DNA of 64,000 nt from Cognatundibacterium jejuense (GCF_014284255.1 NZ_JACOFV010000004.1:1-64000), one strand, 5' to 3'. Counted from the stretch's first letter, positions 35,414 through 45,382 are shown. A program made the numbers and translations. Notes: a model not told the origin generated them from the sequence alone.

Positions 35414-35797
35414 ATGACCCAGAAGTCAAACACCCCCAAACCCACTGCGGCAGAAATTAATCTGCTTAAAGTCCTATGGCAAATCGGGCCAGCGACCGCC
35501 AAGCAGGTCCATGCCGCTGCGTACGCGGAACGTCCTGAATTGGCGTACGCGACCGTACTGCGCCATTTGCAATTGATGCATAGCAAGGGCATTTTGAAAC
35601 GCGACGAGAGTCAGCGTTCTCATATTTATGCACCGGTGCAAGAGCAGGATGATATGCAAACCAATTTACTTAAAGACCTGATACAAAAAGTATTTGCGGG
35701 TTCCGGCAAGGCATTGGTGATGGCAGCTCTACGCAGTCATGTGAGTCAGGAAGAACGGGCTGAAATCGAACAATTTTTGGGCGAGGATAAATCGTGA
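35414..35797 (+). CDS. BlaI/MecI/CopY-family transcriptional repressor
   Basis: A 127-residue winged-helix repressor. It opens with 'PTAAEINLLKVLWQIGPATAKQVH', abbreviated here to the family pattern of a helix with 'LW..GPAT..QV', continues with 'LAYATVLRHLQLMHSKGILKR' as recognition helix and wing entry, and ends in a dimerisation segment ('SQEERAEIEQFL'). In the prototypes the sensor protease BlaR1/MecR1 triggers cleavage of this repressor when beta-lactams or cell-wall stress are detected. Its stop overlaps the GTG of the adjacent BlaR1-like gene by four bases, confirming the pair. Confidence 0.88.
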   Translation: MTQKSNTPKPTAAEINLLKVLWQIGPATAKQVHAAAYAERPELAYATVLRHLQLMHSKGILKRDESQRSHIYAPVQEQDDMQTNLLKDLIQKVFAGSGKALVMAALRSHVSQEERAEIEQFLGEDKS

Positions 35798-37647
35798 ATG
35801 CCAATTTTTCAGTTGCAGAAATCATAGGTTGGCCTTTACTGCATTTTGTCTGGCAGGGGGTAGTGATCGGCTGCATCGCTGCGTTGGTGTGTGCATTGTT
35901 GCGTAATCGTCGTCCAGAAACACGTTATCTGGTTCTTTGTGTGGCCTTATTAATTTGTGTCGGTTGGCCAGCTTTTGGCATCTACCAGCAAGTGATTACT
36001 CCGCAGGCGATGGGGCTGGAAGCCGCGCTGGACTTGATTCAACAATCTGGAGGCAGGTTTGATGTGGAATTTGTTAAAGATAACCGTGTCCTTCACACAT
36101 TACAAAATCAATTACCTTTGATTGTCACCATCTGGTTGTTGGGCGTTAGTCTGATGGTTGCTCGCTTAGTGGTTGGTTTATTGTGGGTCAGGCAGTTAGG
36201 ACGAAACCTTTTACCTCAGGAGCAGCAACAATTGCAGGTGCATTGGCAGGGGCGCACCCGATTGATGGCGCAGGCATTTGGTTTGCAGCGTCAGGTCGCT
36301 TTCAAAATTGATACTCGCTTACAAACACCTGTGACCAGTGGATGTTGGCAGCCAGTAATTGTTATGCCAGCATCCTTGTTGTCCGGTATGTCACCAGATT
36401 TGATTGAAGCCTTGTTGGCGCATGAGTTAGCGCATATCAAACGATGGGATTACCTCGTCAATATGGCACAGCACCTCGCTCTGGCGTTCTTGTTTTACCA
36501 TCCGGCAGTATGGTGGATTTCACGCCGTATGGATATTGAGCGTGAACAGATCGCTGATGACGTGGCGGCAGCGGTCTTAGGTAAGCCAAGAGCATTGGCA
36601 TTGGCATTGCAAAAGCTCGATGGATGGCAATCGGCACCAAGGATGGCGCTGGCAGCCAACGGCGGACATTTGTTAGCACGCATCAGACGTTTGATGAGAC
36701 CTGATCAGCAGGCGTGGCGTTGGACGATGGCTTCACCAGTATTAGGTGTGATCTTGAGTTGTGTCGTTGTGAGCGCCGTGGCTAAGTATGAATATCATGT
36801 GAATGAAGAACAGACTCAGGCATTGCAAGGAGCATTGCAAGCACTCAAAAGTGACCCGATTGCCGCACCGGTCAAATTATTGGTCAAACTCAATTCTGCG
36901 CATGCGATAGTCATTGATGATGCCAGTGGTGAGATTCTGTTGCAAAAAGAGGCAGATAGCACCGTACCAATGGCATCCTTAAGTAAATTGCTGACCGCGA
37001 TGGTAGTTCTGGATGCGCATCAGAACATGCAAGAAATGCTTACCGTGACCAAAGAGGATGTTGTTGCACTGAAAGGCGCTTCTTCGCATCTGAAACCAGG
37101 TAACCGACTGACGCGTCAACAGATGCTGGAAATGACTTTAATCCCTTCGGATAACCGTGCTGCACAAGTGCTGGCGCGTACTTATCCTGGTGGTGAAACT
37201 GCATTCCTGGCAGCAGCACAAACGAAAATTGACAAGCTGGGTTTGACCCATATGCATATGGAAGAACCCACAGGCTACAGCAAGAATAACGTAGCAAGTG
37301 CTGGGGATTTGGCGCACCTGACACAGACCGCGATGACCTATCCTGAATTACGCAGTATCGCGAGCGCCGCGGCTACTTCTAAAGCGAAGTTGATGGTGTC
37401 GTATGGTGTTAAATCGGAAGATAGTAGTCATCAAAATACGAATGTTTTGGTTGGTCAAAAAGGCTGGGATATTCAATTGTCAAAAACCGGTTTCACACGG
37501 GTAGCGGGTCGTTGCATTCTGATGCATCTGAATGTAGCCGGAAGAGCCATTACGATGGTGTTGTTAGGTGCTGAAGACCTCGATCAACGAACCGACGATA
37601 TTCTGCATATCCGTGAGGCAATCGAGCAGCAGTCCACCTCTTCCTGA
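35794..37647 (+). CDS. BlaR1-like M56 membrane protease fused to an S11-type PBP (D-Ala-D-Ala endopeptidase-like) domain
   Basis: A 617-residue protein starting at GTG in an overlap with the repressor gene. Residues 1-~330 are a multi-span M56 zinc protease with 'HELAHIKRWD' near 210-219 and a downstream Glu in 'DIEREQIADD'. A last span near 310-330 leads to a periplasmic domain (~360-610) like PBP7/DacA-type serine peptidases: SxxK as 'SLSK' at 395-398, 'SDN' at 452-454, and 'KTG' at 564-566. Classical BlaR1/MecR1 carry a class D beta-lactamase-like sensor; here an S11-like domain with all three catalytic motifs takes that place. It may sense beta-lactams or peptidoglycan peptides and could also be an active endopeptidase. 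No beta-lactamase gene lies next to it, so the regulon is elsewhere. Confidence 0.85.
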   Translation: MNANFSVAEIIGWPLLHFVWQGVVIGCIAALVCALLRNRRPETRYLVLCVALLICVGWPAFGIYQQVITPQAMGLEAALDLIQQSGGRFDVEFVKDNRVLHTLQNQLPLIVTIWLLGVSLMVARLVVGLLWVRQLGRNLLPQEQQQLQVHWQGRTRLMAQAFGLQRQVAFKIDTRLQTPVTSGCWQPVIVMPASLLSGMSPDLIEALLAHELAHIKRWDYLVNMAQHLALAFLFYHPAVWWISRRMDIEREQIADDVAAAVLGKPRALALALQKLDGWQSAPRMALAANGGHLLARIRRLMRPDQQAWRWTMASPVLGVILSCVVVSAVAKYEYHVNEEQTQALQGALQALKSDPIAAPVKLLVKLNSAHAIVIDDASGEILLQKEADSTVPMASLSKLLTAMVVLDAHQNMQEMLTVTKEDVVALKGASSHLKPGNRLTRQQMLEMTLIPSDNRAAQVLARTYPGGETAFLAAAQTKIDKLGLTHMHMEEPTGYSKNNVASAGDLAHLTQTAMTYPELRSIASAAATSKAKLMVSYGVKSEDSSHQNTNVLVGQKGWDIQLSKTGFTRVAGRCILMHLNVAGRAITMVLLGAEDLDQRTDDILHIREAIEQQSTSS

Positions 37648-37797
37648 TGGCGCTACTGCTTATCTGATTTTTTGTGGCAGCAGTTGCATATTTTACCGGA
37701 AACTGCTGCCAAATCCTCCTGACCATTGATTGAATTACGCCGTGAAGCAATGCTAATTGCAACGCGAATTGCGTAATGGACTCGTGTTGCCTTTTTT

Positions 37798-39981
37798 ATG
37801 AAAAAAAATTTTAGTCATTATCCTTTAAAGCAGCTTGTTGCAGCTTCGTGCTTCATAGTCTTTCCAATCGTCGCCGTTGCAGAAGCAGATCAAATCCAAA
37901 GTGTGGAGTTGAATGGAATCAATGCCACTAACAAGGTACGGCAAGGTGAACCAACCATAGTCAGTGTATTTGGAAAAGAGGAATTTGCACGCTATGGTGA
38001 CACAGTCTTAAGCGAGGTCTTGAAACGTTTGCCCGGAGTGACAATCAGCGAAAGTAAAAATAAGGGCACAGTTATTTCTCTGCGTGGGCTTGGCGTTGGA
38101 TATACACAAATTTTACTGAATGGTGAAACCATGCCAGATGGTTTTGCGATTGATACGATTGCTCCCGAGAACATCGAACGCATCGAAATCATGCGGGTCG
38201 CAGGTGCAGATAGCAGTGCGCAAGGGATAGCGGGTAGCATCAATGTCATCTTGAAGAAAAAGACCAGTCAGGATCAGACTGAAGTGAAATGGCGACTTAA
38301 TCAGCAGCTGGGTTATGTTGACCCGGGATTGACTTTTAGTAGCTCGGGCAAGTCCGGTGATCTGGCATATAACCTCAGCGCTGTACTTGATCGTAGCCGT
38401 ACTGATAATAACGACAGAATCGATGAATATTTGTTGCAAAAAGCAGCAGCAGATTCAAGGCAGGCTGAAACTTTGCTTTCGGCGCGACAATTGCAACAAG
38501 CTGCACAAGTACAACGCGACAGCCTCAGCATCACGCCGCATATCAATTGGCAAATAAATCCGGATCAGACCCTGAGTTGGCAGGGATTTATTAATCAGGT
38601 TTATGTACATCAAACCAAGCAAGAAAGTGAAACAACACTTGCTGGTGCAACGACGGATTTTCCACGCAATACCAGTGTCTGGAATGGGCACTTAAGTACC
38701 ACCCGTAATACGTTTAGTTGGGAACGTAGCCTTGAGAATGACGCTAAATTAAGTCTGATAACCGGATGGAATTATTTTAGACGTGCCTCATTTTTCCAAT
38801 TCTGGGGAAGTGACGGCGGTGGTCAATTGTTGCAGCATAGAGATGTCAGCGCGGATGCAAATGAAAATGTATTTAAATTGAATGGCAAATATCTGGTGCC
38901 AGCGATAAAAGATCATGTGTTGTCCATGGGGTGGGAAACTAGCTATGGAAAAAGGCAAGAACAACGCACAGAACACGATCACGATGCTGGCGAAAATCAG
39001 GTTCTTTACACCAATCAGCAATACGATGCGTCGATGACTAAGGTGGCTCTGTTTGCACAGGATGAATGGCGTCTATCTGAAAACTGGCTGAGTTATCTTG
39101 GTCTGCGCTGGGAACATGTCAGAGTGCAAAGTGATGTCGCAGGCGACTTTCCACTGACGCATACCGATAGCTTGTTGAGCCCGATTGTGCAAACTGTCTG
39201 GAAGCTTGATGAGCAACGACAATGGCGTTTCGCACTCAATCGCACACTCAAAGCACCAACTTTGGTGAATTTGATTCCACGCATTATTCGCATCGACAAT
39301 GACAATGGGCCGCTGAACCCTGATCAGCAAGGTAATCCGGTTTTACGTGCCGAAAAATCGTGGGGGCTGGATGTCGCTTACGAGCAGTTTAATGCAGAAG
39401 GCAGTATGTTGAGTGCCAGTGCCTATATGCGCAAGATTTCGGATGTCACGATCGACTCCTTATCGCAGCAAGCCAACGGATGGTTAGTCATGCCAGTCAA
39501 TAACGGTAATGCAGTTGTAATGGGGATAGAGCTGGAAACCAAATTTGCGCTGACGGCAATTGACGTGAGTTTGCCTAAAATTAATCTGCATGCGAACCTT
39601 AATCGCAATTGGTCGCGTGTGATGAATGTTTCCGGTTCGGATAATGTGATGCCAGATCAGGTGAAGTTCAGCGCAAACTTAGGCATGGATTATCAGCTAC
39701 AAGCCGGATGGACCTTAGGTGGTAATTATGCCTTCCAAACTCAAGGGACGGAAAGGGCCTCGGCGTATTTATATTCAAGCCAAAATCCGGAGCGTAAGTT
39801 GGATATGTATTCCGTCTGGAAAGTCAATCCGCAAACACAGATCAGGCTGTCAGTTAGCAATCTTTTGCATCAGGATAGCCGGCAACGTGCTGATTATGAA
39901 GACACGCAAATCCGTGCTGGGCAACAGATCGTCAAAGCCAGTAATGCGGTCTGGCATTTGTTATGGGAGCAGCGTTTTTAG
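37798..39981 (+). CDS. TonB-dependent outer-membrane receptor
   Basis: A 727-residue protein with signal peptide (cleavage near 'VAVAEA') followed by a plug domain with 'LSEVLKRLPGVTI' and 'ISLRGLGVGYTQILLNGE', then 'IERIEIMRV' and a 22-strand-type barrel ending 'AVWHLLWEQRF' with a terminal Phe. TonB-dependent receptors import siderophores, vitamin B12, metals or sugars using energy from TonB-ExbBD. There is no linked periplasmic or ABC transporter gene and no sigma/anti-sigma pair, so the ligand cannot be inferred. A 150-base gap separates it from the M56-PBP gene. Confidence 0.87.
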   Translation: MKKNFSHYPLKQLVAASCFIVFPIVAVAEADQIQSVELNGINATNKVRQGEPTIVSVFGKEEFARYGDTVLSEVLKRLPGVTISESKNKGTVISLRGLGVGYTQILLNGETMPDGFAIDTIAPENIERIEIMRVAGADSSAQGIAGSINVILKKKTSQDQTEVKWRLNQQLGYVDPGLTFSSSGKSGDLAYNLSAVLDRSRTDNNDRIDEYLLQKAAADSRQAETLLSARQLQQAAQVQRDSLSITPHINWQINPDQTLSWQGFINQVYVHQTKQESETTLAGATTDFPRNTSVWNGHLSTTRNTFSWERSLENDAKLSLITGWNYFRRASFFQFWGSDGGGQLLQHRDVSADANENVFKLNGKYLVPAIKDHVLSMGWETSYGKRQEQRTEHDHDAGENQVLYTNQQYDASMTKVALFAQDEWRLSENWLSYLGLRWEHVRVQSDVAGDFPLTHTDSLLSPIVQTVWKLDEQRQWRFALNRTLKAPTLVNLIPRIIRIDNDNGPLNPDQQGNPVLRAEKSWGLDVAYEQFNAEGSMLSASAYMRKISDVTIDSLSQQANGWLVMPVNNGNAVVMGIELETKFALTAIDVSLPKINLHANLNRNWSRVMNVSGSDNVMPDQVKFSANLGMDYQLQAGWTLGGNYAFQTQGTERASAYLYSSQNPERKLDMYSVWKVNPQTQIRLSVSNLLHQDSRQRADYEDTQIRAGQQIVKASNAVWHLLWEQRF

Positions 39982-40002
39982 AGGTTGAATTGAGCAGATG
40001 TG

Positions 40003-40031
40003 TGCGATGTCGTTCCAGCTCTGCGTATAAT
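40003..40031 (+). promoter_or_regulatory. Possible promoter of the proline iminopeptidase gene
   Basis: A perfect TATAAT at 40026-40031 lies 31 bases before the ATG at 40062. The matching -35 region (TGCGAT at 40003) is poor, so this is a -10-led guess. Confidence 0.35.
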
Positions 40032-40061
40032 GAGGGATTACTTTCAAGATCAGGAGGCACG

Positions 40062-41030
40062 ATGTCTGATACCCTCAGCTACCCATTATTCCCGGAAATT
40101 GAACCGTATCGCACTGGTATGCTACCGGTCGATGATCTGCATACCTTGTACTGGGAAGAAAGTGGCAACCCTAAAGGTCAGCCTGTCTTATTTTTGCACG
40201 GTGGCCCGGGCGCTGGAACGTCGCCGGGGCATCGACGCTTTTTTGATCCTGCACACTATCGTATTGTAATGTTTGACCAGCGCGGTGCGGGTAAATCAAC
40301 GCCGCTCGGTGAATATCGCCAAAACACGACACAATTACTGATCGCAGATATCGAAAAAATCCGAGCGATGCTGGGGGTTGAACAATGGCTGGTATTTGGC
40401 GGTTCCTGGGGTTCTACGCTGGCGCTGGCTTATGGTGAAGCGCATCCAGAGGTGTGTCTGGGTTTTATTCTGCGTGGAATTTTCTTGTGCACCAAAGCTG
40501 AGGTCGAGTGGTTTGTGAATGGCATGAAATATTTCTATCCAGAGGTTCATCAACGTTTTGCTGAAGGCGTGCCAGAGCAAGAGCGCGGTGACCTGCTGCA
40601 AGCGTACGTCAAGCGCTTATTTTGTGATGATCCGGCGATTTATATGGAAGCTGCACGCAACTGGAGTCGCTACGAAGGTTCATGTTTATTCCTGAAGCCG
40701 CAAGCGGCAGCGATTGCCAATTTTGAATCGGATGAAGTCAGTCTGGGTATCGGTCGTCTGGAAGCGCACTACATGCTCAATGCCGCGTTTATGGAAGACG
40801 ACGCCTTGATTAACAATGTTGCAAAAATTGCGCATTTGCCAGCAGTGATCGTGCAAGGTCGTTATGACGTGATTTGCCCACCGGTATCCGCTTATCGTCT
40901 GCATCAGGCCTGGCCGACGGCGGCATTTCATTTGATCGGCGATGCTGGTCATGCGGCAATGGAGCCGGGGATTGCGAATGCCTTGGTTCGCGCAACTGAG
41001 GAATTTAAGAAGCAAGCTAGTTTTTCATAA
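40062..41030 (+). CDS. pip: Proline iminopeptidase (S33 alpha/beta hydrolase)
   Basis: About 322 residues. It removes N-terminal proline from peptides in the cytoplasm. Typical features: 'FLHGGPGAGTSPGHRRFFDP' near residue 38-57 (oxyanion HGGPG), 'FDQRGAGKSTP', the nucleophile elbow 'GGSWGSTLAL', a helical cap, and the C-terminal Asp ('GRYDVICPP') and His ('GDAGHAA') of the triad. I use ATG 40062 because AGGAGG lies six bases before it; an earlier frame start overlapping the TonB receptor gene is not family-like. Length fits the family. Confidence 0.92.
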   Translation: MSDTLSYPLFPEIEPYRTGMLPVDDLHTLYWEESGNPKGQPVLFLHGGPGAGTSPGHRRFFDPAHYRIVMFDQRGAGKSTPLGEYRQNTTQLLIADIEKIRAMLGVEQWLVFGGSWGSTLALAYGEAHPEVCLGFILRGIFLCTKAEVEWFVNGMKYFYPEVHQRFAEGVPEQERGDLLQAYVKRLFCDDPAIYMEAARNWSRYEGSCLFLKPQAAAIANFESDEVSLGIGRLEAHYMLNAAFMEDDALINNVAKIAHLPAVIVQGRYDVICPPVSAYRLHQAWPTAAFHLIGDAGHAAMEPGIANALVRATEEFKKQASFS

Positions 41031-41128
41031 TTAATTTTCATATTTGCAACATGTGTTGCCCGACGTCATGCAAACTTCGGGCAAGCTTGCGCTATCACAA
41101 ACAGTTTTGTCTCGTCTGCTCCACACTG

Positions 41129-41155
41129 CTTGAAAACAGCCCCACAGCCCCAAAT
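41129..41155 (+). promoter_or_regulatory. Sigma-32 (RpoH) heat-shock promoter of clpB
   Basis: CTTGAAA (41129-41135), a 12-base spacer, and CCCCAAAT (41148-41155) match the RpoH consensus CTTGAAA / CCCCATnT, 33 bases before the clpB ATG. clpB is a classic RpoH target. Confidence 0.8.
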
Positions 41156-41187
41156 TGTGTTGGTAACTAATCATTCAGGAGCAAAAA

Positions 41188-43779
41188 ATGCGTCTCGATA
41201 AACTGACTACCAAATTGCAAGAAGCGTTAGCCGATGCCCAAAGTCTGGCGGTGGGCAACGATAATCAATACATAGAACCTGTGCATCTGCTATTAGCACT
41301 GATCAATCAGGATGATGGCGGTAGCCGCTCGCTGTTGCAGCGGGCAGGTGTGAATGTGAATGCACTGTTAAATGCCTTAAAAGGTGGTTTGGATCGCTTG
41401 CCTAAGGTGTCTGGCACCGATGGACAGGTACAAATTGGTCGTGAACTGACTGGTCTGCTTAACCTGGCGGATAAAGAATCGCAAAAACGTGGCGATGAGT
41501 TTTTGGCTAGTGAAATGGTTTTACTTGCTTTGACAGAAGATAAATCCGAAGCAGGTAAATTGTCCCGTGAAAACGGCCTTACCCGCAAATCCTTAGAGAC
41601 TGCCATTGCCGCGGTACGTGGCGGTGGCAACGTCAATTCTCAAGATGCTGAGGGGCAGCGCGAAGCCTTAAAAAAATATACGTTAGATCTGACCGAACGT
41701 GCGCGCTTAGGTAAGCTTGACCCAGTTATTGGTCGTGATGATGAAATTCGCCGTGCAATTCAGGTTTTGCAACGTCGTAGCAAAAATAATCCGGTATTAA
41801 TTGGTGAACCAGGCGTCGGTAAAACAGCGATTGTCGAAGGCTTGGCGCAGCGTATCGTCAATGGCGAGGTACCTGATAGCCTGAAATCCAAACGCGTATT
41901 ATCGCTCGACATGGCGGCGCTGTTGGCGGGGGCCAAATACCGCGGTGAATTTGAAGAGCGCCTCAAGGCTGTACTCAAAGAAATCGCCTTGGATGAAGGT
42001 CAGACCATCGTCTTTATCGACGAGCTGCACACCATGGTCGGTGCGGGTAAAGCTGAAGGTGCAATGGATGCTGGCAATATGCTTAAGCCAGCTTTGGCAC
42101 GTGGTGAATTGCATTGTGTTGGCGCAACAACGCTCGATGAATACCGTAAATACATAGAAAAAGATGCAGCTTTGGAACGTCGCTTCCAGAAAATCATCGT
42201 TGATGAGCCTAGCGTAGAGGCCACGATTGCTATCCTGCGCGGCTTGCAAGAGAAGTACGAAGTCCATCATGGCGTCGATATTACCGATCCGGCTATTGTT
42301 GCAGCGGCCGAGCTGTCACATCGTTACATTACTGATCGTTTTTTACCAGACAAAGCGATTGATTTGATTGATGAAGCGGCTGCCAAAATTAAGATCGAGA
42401 TTGATTCCAAGCCTGAAGTCATGGATAAGCTTGATCGCCGCCTGATACAGCTGAAGATCGAACGTGAAGCGGTAAAGCGCGAAAAAGACGAGGCTTCGCA
42501 CAAACGTCTCGGTTTGATCGAAGAAGAAATTGAAAAACTATCGCGCGAATACGCTGACTTGGAAGAAATCTGGAAATCAGAAAAAGCCATCGTTCAAGGT
42601 AGTACGCATATCAAGGAAGAGATAGAAAAAATCCGCCTGCAAATGGAAGATGCAAAGCGCAAGGGCGACTGGCAAACCATGTCGCAGCTGCAGTATGGCC
42701 GTTTGCCAGAATTGGAAGCGCAACTAAAGCAAGCTGACACACAGGCCGAAAAAAATGAGGCAGGTAGCGGTAAGTTGCGCCTATTACGTACTCAGGTTGG
42801 CGCTGAAGAAATTGCCGAAATCGTCTCTCGCGCCACCGGCATACCTGTGTCACGCATGATGCAAGGCGAGCGCGAAAAGCTGTTGCATATGGAAGATGCT
42901 TTGCACGAGCGTGTGGTGGGTCAGGAAGAGGCGATTGTTGCAGTCTCGGACGCTATTCGCCGTTCTCGCGCGGGTTTGGGCGATCCGGGGCGTCCTTATG
43001 GTTCGTTTTTGTTCCTTGGCCCTACGGGTGTTGGTAAAACCGAATTGTGTAAAGCGTTGGCTGGATTCATGTTTGATACTGAAGAATCTTTGATTCGTAT
43101 CGATATGAGCGAGTTCATGGAAAAACACAGCGTCGCCCGCCTGATCGGCGCGCCACCTGGTTATGTTGGCTATGAAGAAGGTGGCTATCTGACCGAAGCC
43201 GTGCGTCGTAAGCCATACAGCGTAATTTTGCTCGATGAAGTTGAAAAAGCACACCACGACGTATTCAATGTTTTGTTGCAAGTCCTAGACGATGGACGCA
43301 TGACTGATGGACAAGGACGTACCGTGGACTTTAAAAACACGGTCATTGTCATGACCTCGAATCTGGGATCACATCAAATTCAGGCAATGGAAGGCAGCGA
43401 TCCTGCGGTAATTAAGATGGCGGTAATGGGGGAAGTGAAAGCGCATTTCAGGCCAGAATTTATCAACCGGATTGACGAGATTGTCGTGTTCCATGCTCTC
43501 GATGCCAAAAACATTGGTGCCATCGCCAAGATCCAGCTCAAAACACTGGAAAGTCGTTTGCAGCAAATGGATATGGGCTTGCAGGTCAGTGATGCAGCTT
43601 TGTTGAAGATTGCCGAAGCAGGATTCGACCCCGTCTACGGAGCACGTCCTTTGAAACGCGCAATCCAGCAAGAGATAGAGAATCCTTTATCGAAGCAAAT
43701 CTTGCACGGCAAGTTCGGGCCAAAAGACGTGATTGCAATCAATGCGCATGAAGGCGAGCTGGTGTTTAGCAAAGCCTGA
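41188..43779 (+). CDS. clpB: ATP-dependent disaggregase ClpB
   Basis: An 863-residue Hsp100 chaperone that, with DnaK, pulls proteins out of aggregates. Order: Clp N domain (1-~145), first AAA+ domain with Walker A 'GEPGVGKT' near 207 and '[12 protein letters not shown]', a coiled-coil middle domain (~410-520), second AAA+ domain with 'GPTGVGKT' near 612 and 'LLDEVEKAH', and the C-terminal domain with '[16 protein letters not shown]'. The pore-loop '[11 protein letters not shown]' and 'GYVGYEEGG' are intact. It is preceded by a sigma-32 promoter. Full length, no oddities. Confidence 0.97.
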   Translation: MRLDKLTTKLQEALADAQSLAVGNDNQYIEPVHLLLALINQDDGGSRSLLQRAGVNVNALLNALKGGLDRLPKVSGTDGQVQIGRELTGLLNLADKESQKRGDEFLASEMVLLALTEDKSEAGKLSRENGLTRKSLETAIAAVRGGGNVNSQDAEGQREALKKYTLDLTERARLGKLDPVIGRDDEIRRAIQVLQRRSKNNPVLIGEPGVGKTAIVEGLAQRIVNGEVPDSLKSKRVLSLDMAALLAGAKYRGEFEERLKAVLKEIALDEGQTIVFIDELHTMVGAGKAEGAMDAGNMLKPALARGELHCVGATTLDEYRKYIEKDAALERRFQKIIVDEPSVEATIAILRGLQEKYEVHHGVDITDPAIVAAAELSHRYITDRFLPDKAIDLIDEAAAKIKIEIDSKPEVMDKLDRRLIQLKIEREAVKREKDEASHKRLGLIEEEIEKLSREYADLEEIWKSEKAIVQGSTHIKEEIEKIRLQMEDAKRKGDWQTMSQLQYGRLPELEAQLKQADTQAEKNEAGSGKLRLLRTQVGAEEIAEIVSRATGIPVSRMMQGEREKLLHMEDALHERVVGQEEAIVAVSDAIRRSRAGLGDPGRPYGSFLFLGPTGVGKTELCKALAGFMFDTEESLIRIDMSEFMEKHSVARLIGAPPGYVGYEEGGYLTEAVRRKPYSVILLDEVEKAHHDVFNVLLQVLDDGRMTDGQGRTVDFKNTVIVMTSNLGSHQIQAMEGSDPAVIKMAVMGEVKAHFRPEFINRIDEIVVFHALDAKNIGAIAKIQLKTLESRLQQMDMGLQVSDAALLKIAEAGFDPVYGARPLKRAIQQEIENPLSKQILHGKFGPKDVIAINAHEGELVFSKA

Positions 43780-43823
43780 TGCTTGGTTGGAATGGTGCTG
43801 AGCTGATCGAGCTTAAGCTTATG

Positions 43824-43859
43824 TCCTACCCTTCTCCCGCATGCGGGAGAAGGGTAGGA
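43824..43859. repeat. Perfect 36-bp palindrome, probable dispersed intergenic repeat or bidirectional terminator
   Basis: Each 18-base arm reads TCCTACCCTTCTCCCGCA. It lies in the 186-base gap between the convergent clpB and AraC-type genes. GC-rich, TCTCCCGCATGCGGGAGA-type palindromes occur as dispersed repeats in many proteobacteria. No T-run follows on either side, so an RNA-end-protecting or attenuator hairpin is as likely as termination. Confidence 0.75.
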
Positions 43860-43965
43860 TCGAGGGTAATTGAACAAGGTAAATATAGCGTGCTTGCAGG
43901 ATTTCTGCGAAATTAGGTCTGCTTTTGATGAGCGGGTTGCAACCGCCATCAATGTCAACCCTCCT

Positions 43966-44754
43966 TTACTCGGCCTGTCGAAAAAATATCGTCGGTGACA
44001 CTCCAAAGGTCTTTTTAAACATCGCAGAAAATGCCGATTGGCTAGAATAACCGAGCTCGGCGGCAACTTGCGATAAGGGCGTGCCATTTGCGATTAATGG
44101 ATAAGCACGGGCGAGACGCATTTGCTGACGCCAGTCGCCAAAACTCATATGCAACTCTTGCTCAAATAATCTGGTGAGTGTTCGGGTAGAAGCTCCGGCT
44201 TTTTTTGCCAGAATTTCCAACGTGTCATTACTGGCGGGATGGGCAAGTAATATTTCACAGAGATGCTTCAAGCGCTTGTCTTTTGGCATTGGCAGATGAA
44301 TTGGCAAAGGTTTAGCGGAGATTAACTCATCAAGAATGACCTGAGTTAAATGCTGTTCCCGCCGGGTATCAGGTTCGATAAATTCCAGGCTGAAAATCAA
44401 TTCCCGCAGCAAGTTCGATACTTCTAATACCAGACAATGTTCTTTGTTGAGTGGCGAGTGTTCCGCGTGGATATGAATCGCCCGCAGATTAGATTCGGTT
44501 AATAGCCGGACTTCATGCACCATATCTGGCGGTATCCAGATCGCTCGCATGGGTGGTACAAACCATGCAGTTCCATCGGCGATGACTTGTAACGTGCCTT
44601 GCGGGGTGTAAGTGATTTGACCGCAGGGGTGGCTATGTGGTGCAAGGTCTTGCGAAATTTTTAAATTACGTGCGACGAGGCGTACCGGCCTTTCTGGCGT
44701 CGGTAAATTTGGTGCGGTGACAGGAAGATTATGGGTCAGTATCGGAGTTGCCAT
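43966..44754 (-). CDS. AraC-family transcriptional regulator with N-terminal cupin domain
   Basis: A 262-residue regulator. The N-terminal half is a cupin sensor ('HSHPCGQITYTPQG', 'WIPPDMVHEV'), and the C-terminal ~100 residues are the two-helix-turn-helix AraC domain ('LEILAKKAGASTRTLTRLF' and 'LSQVAAELGYSSQSAFSAMF'). The ligand is unknown. It is divergent from the RraA-like gene, and the shared 130-base gap holds a tandem TTGTAGAGT direct repeat, the usual form of AraC operators, so it probably controls that gene and itself. Confidence 0.88.
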   Translation of the reverse strand: MATPILTHNLPVTAPNLPTPERPVRLVARNLKISQDLAPHSHPCGQITYTPQGTLQVIADGTAWFVPPMRAIWIPPDMVHEVRLLTESNLRAIHIHAEHSPLNKEHCLVLEVSNLLRELIFSLEFIEPDTRREQHLTQVILDELISAKPLPIHLPMPKDKRLKHLCEILLAHPASNDTLEILAKKAGASTRTLTRLFEQELHMSFGDWRQQMRLARAYPLIANGTPLSQVAAELGYSSQSAFSAMFKKTFGVSPTIFFRQAE

Positions 44755-44827
44755 ATTGGGAATTATGCCATCATCTCAAAACTGCGCGATTTTTTTTGTA
44801 GTTGTAAACTTGCTTTTGTTCGTTGGC

Positions 44828-44860
44828 ACTCTACAAACTCTACAACAAGCACGCTAGAAT
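44828..44860 (+). promoter_or_regulatory. AraC-type operator (two 9-bp direct repeats) next to a -10 box
   Basis: ACTCTACAA occurs twice in tandem (44828-44836 and 44837-44845). TAGAAT at 44855-44860 is a good -10 for the rightward gene, and the repeats cover its -35 region, as with AraC-family class II activation. A related TTGTAG motif in opposite orientation sits at 44796-44801. Confidence 0.55.
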
Positions 44861-44884
44861 AAGCTCACCAATTGAAAGGATGAA

Positions 44885-45382
44885 ATGATGAGCTTTGCAA
44901 CCTGTGATCTATGTGATGCCAATGAAGGTAAATTAGCGATTGGTGCGCTGTCAGTATTGCCACCAATTTTTCATGCATATGGTGCTGTAAGTCACTTTTC
45001 CGGCCCTGCTAGCACGCTCAAATTATTTGAAGATAATGGTATGGTGCGCACTGTGTTAGAGACCCCGGGGCAGGGGCGCGTTCTGGTCGTCGATGGTGGC
45101 GGCAGTTTGCGCTGCGCCTTATTGGGCGGCAATCTTGGGGTGTTGGCACAAAACAATGGATGGGCTGGTGTGATAGTCCATGGCTGTATTCGTGATGTGG
45201 CAGAAATCAACGCGTGTCAGATAGGCGTGCGTGCCTTGGGCGTGATGCCAGTACGTAGCGTTAAGCGTGGTGGCGGCGAACACGATGTACGCGTTTCAAT
45301 TGCTGGCGTTGCCATTCACCCAGGCGATTGGATATATGCTGATCAGGATGGCATACTGATTTCTCAGCAAGCTTTGCAATAA
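44885..45382 (+). CDS. rraA: RraA-like protein (RNase E regulator / HMG aldolase family)
   Basis: A 165-residue protein of the RraA fold. Signature stretches are '[15 protein letters not shown]', '[19 protein letters not shown]', '[12 protein letters not shown]' with the Arg-Asp pair, and '[15 protein letters not shown]'. E. coli RraA inhibits RNase E; many members instead are class II 4-hydroxy-4-methyl-2-oxoglutarate/oxaloacetate aldolases, which use G-x(20)-R-D. The glycine-rich loop and R-D are present, so an aldolase role is equally possible; sequence alone does not decide. It is divergent from an AraC regulator and lies head to tail-convergent with a helix-turn-helix gene. Confidence 0.88.
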   Translation: MMSFATCDLCDANEGKLAIGALSVLPPIFHAYGAVSHFSGPASTLKLFEDNGMVRTVLETPGQGRVLVVDGGGSLRCALLGGNLGVLAQNNGWAGVIVHGCIRDVAEINACQIGVRALGVMPVRSVKRGGGEHDVRVSIAGVAIHPGDWIYADQDGILISQQALQ

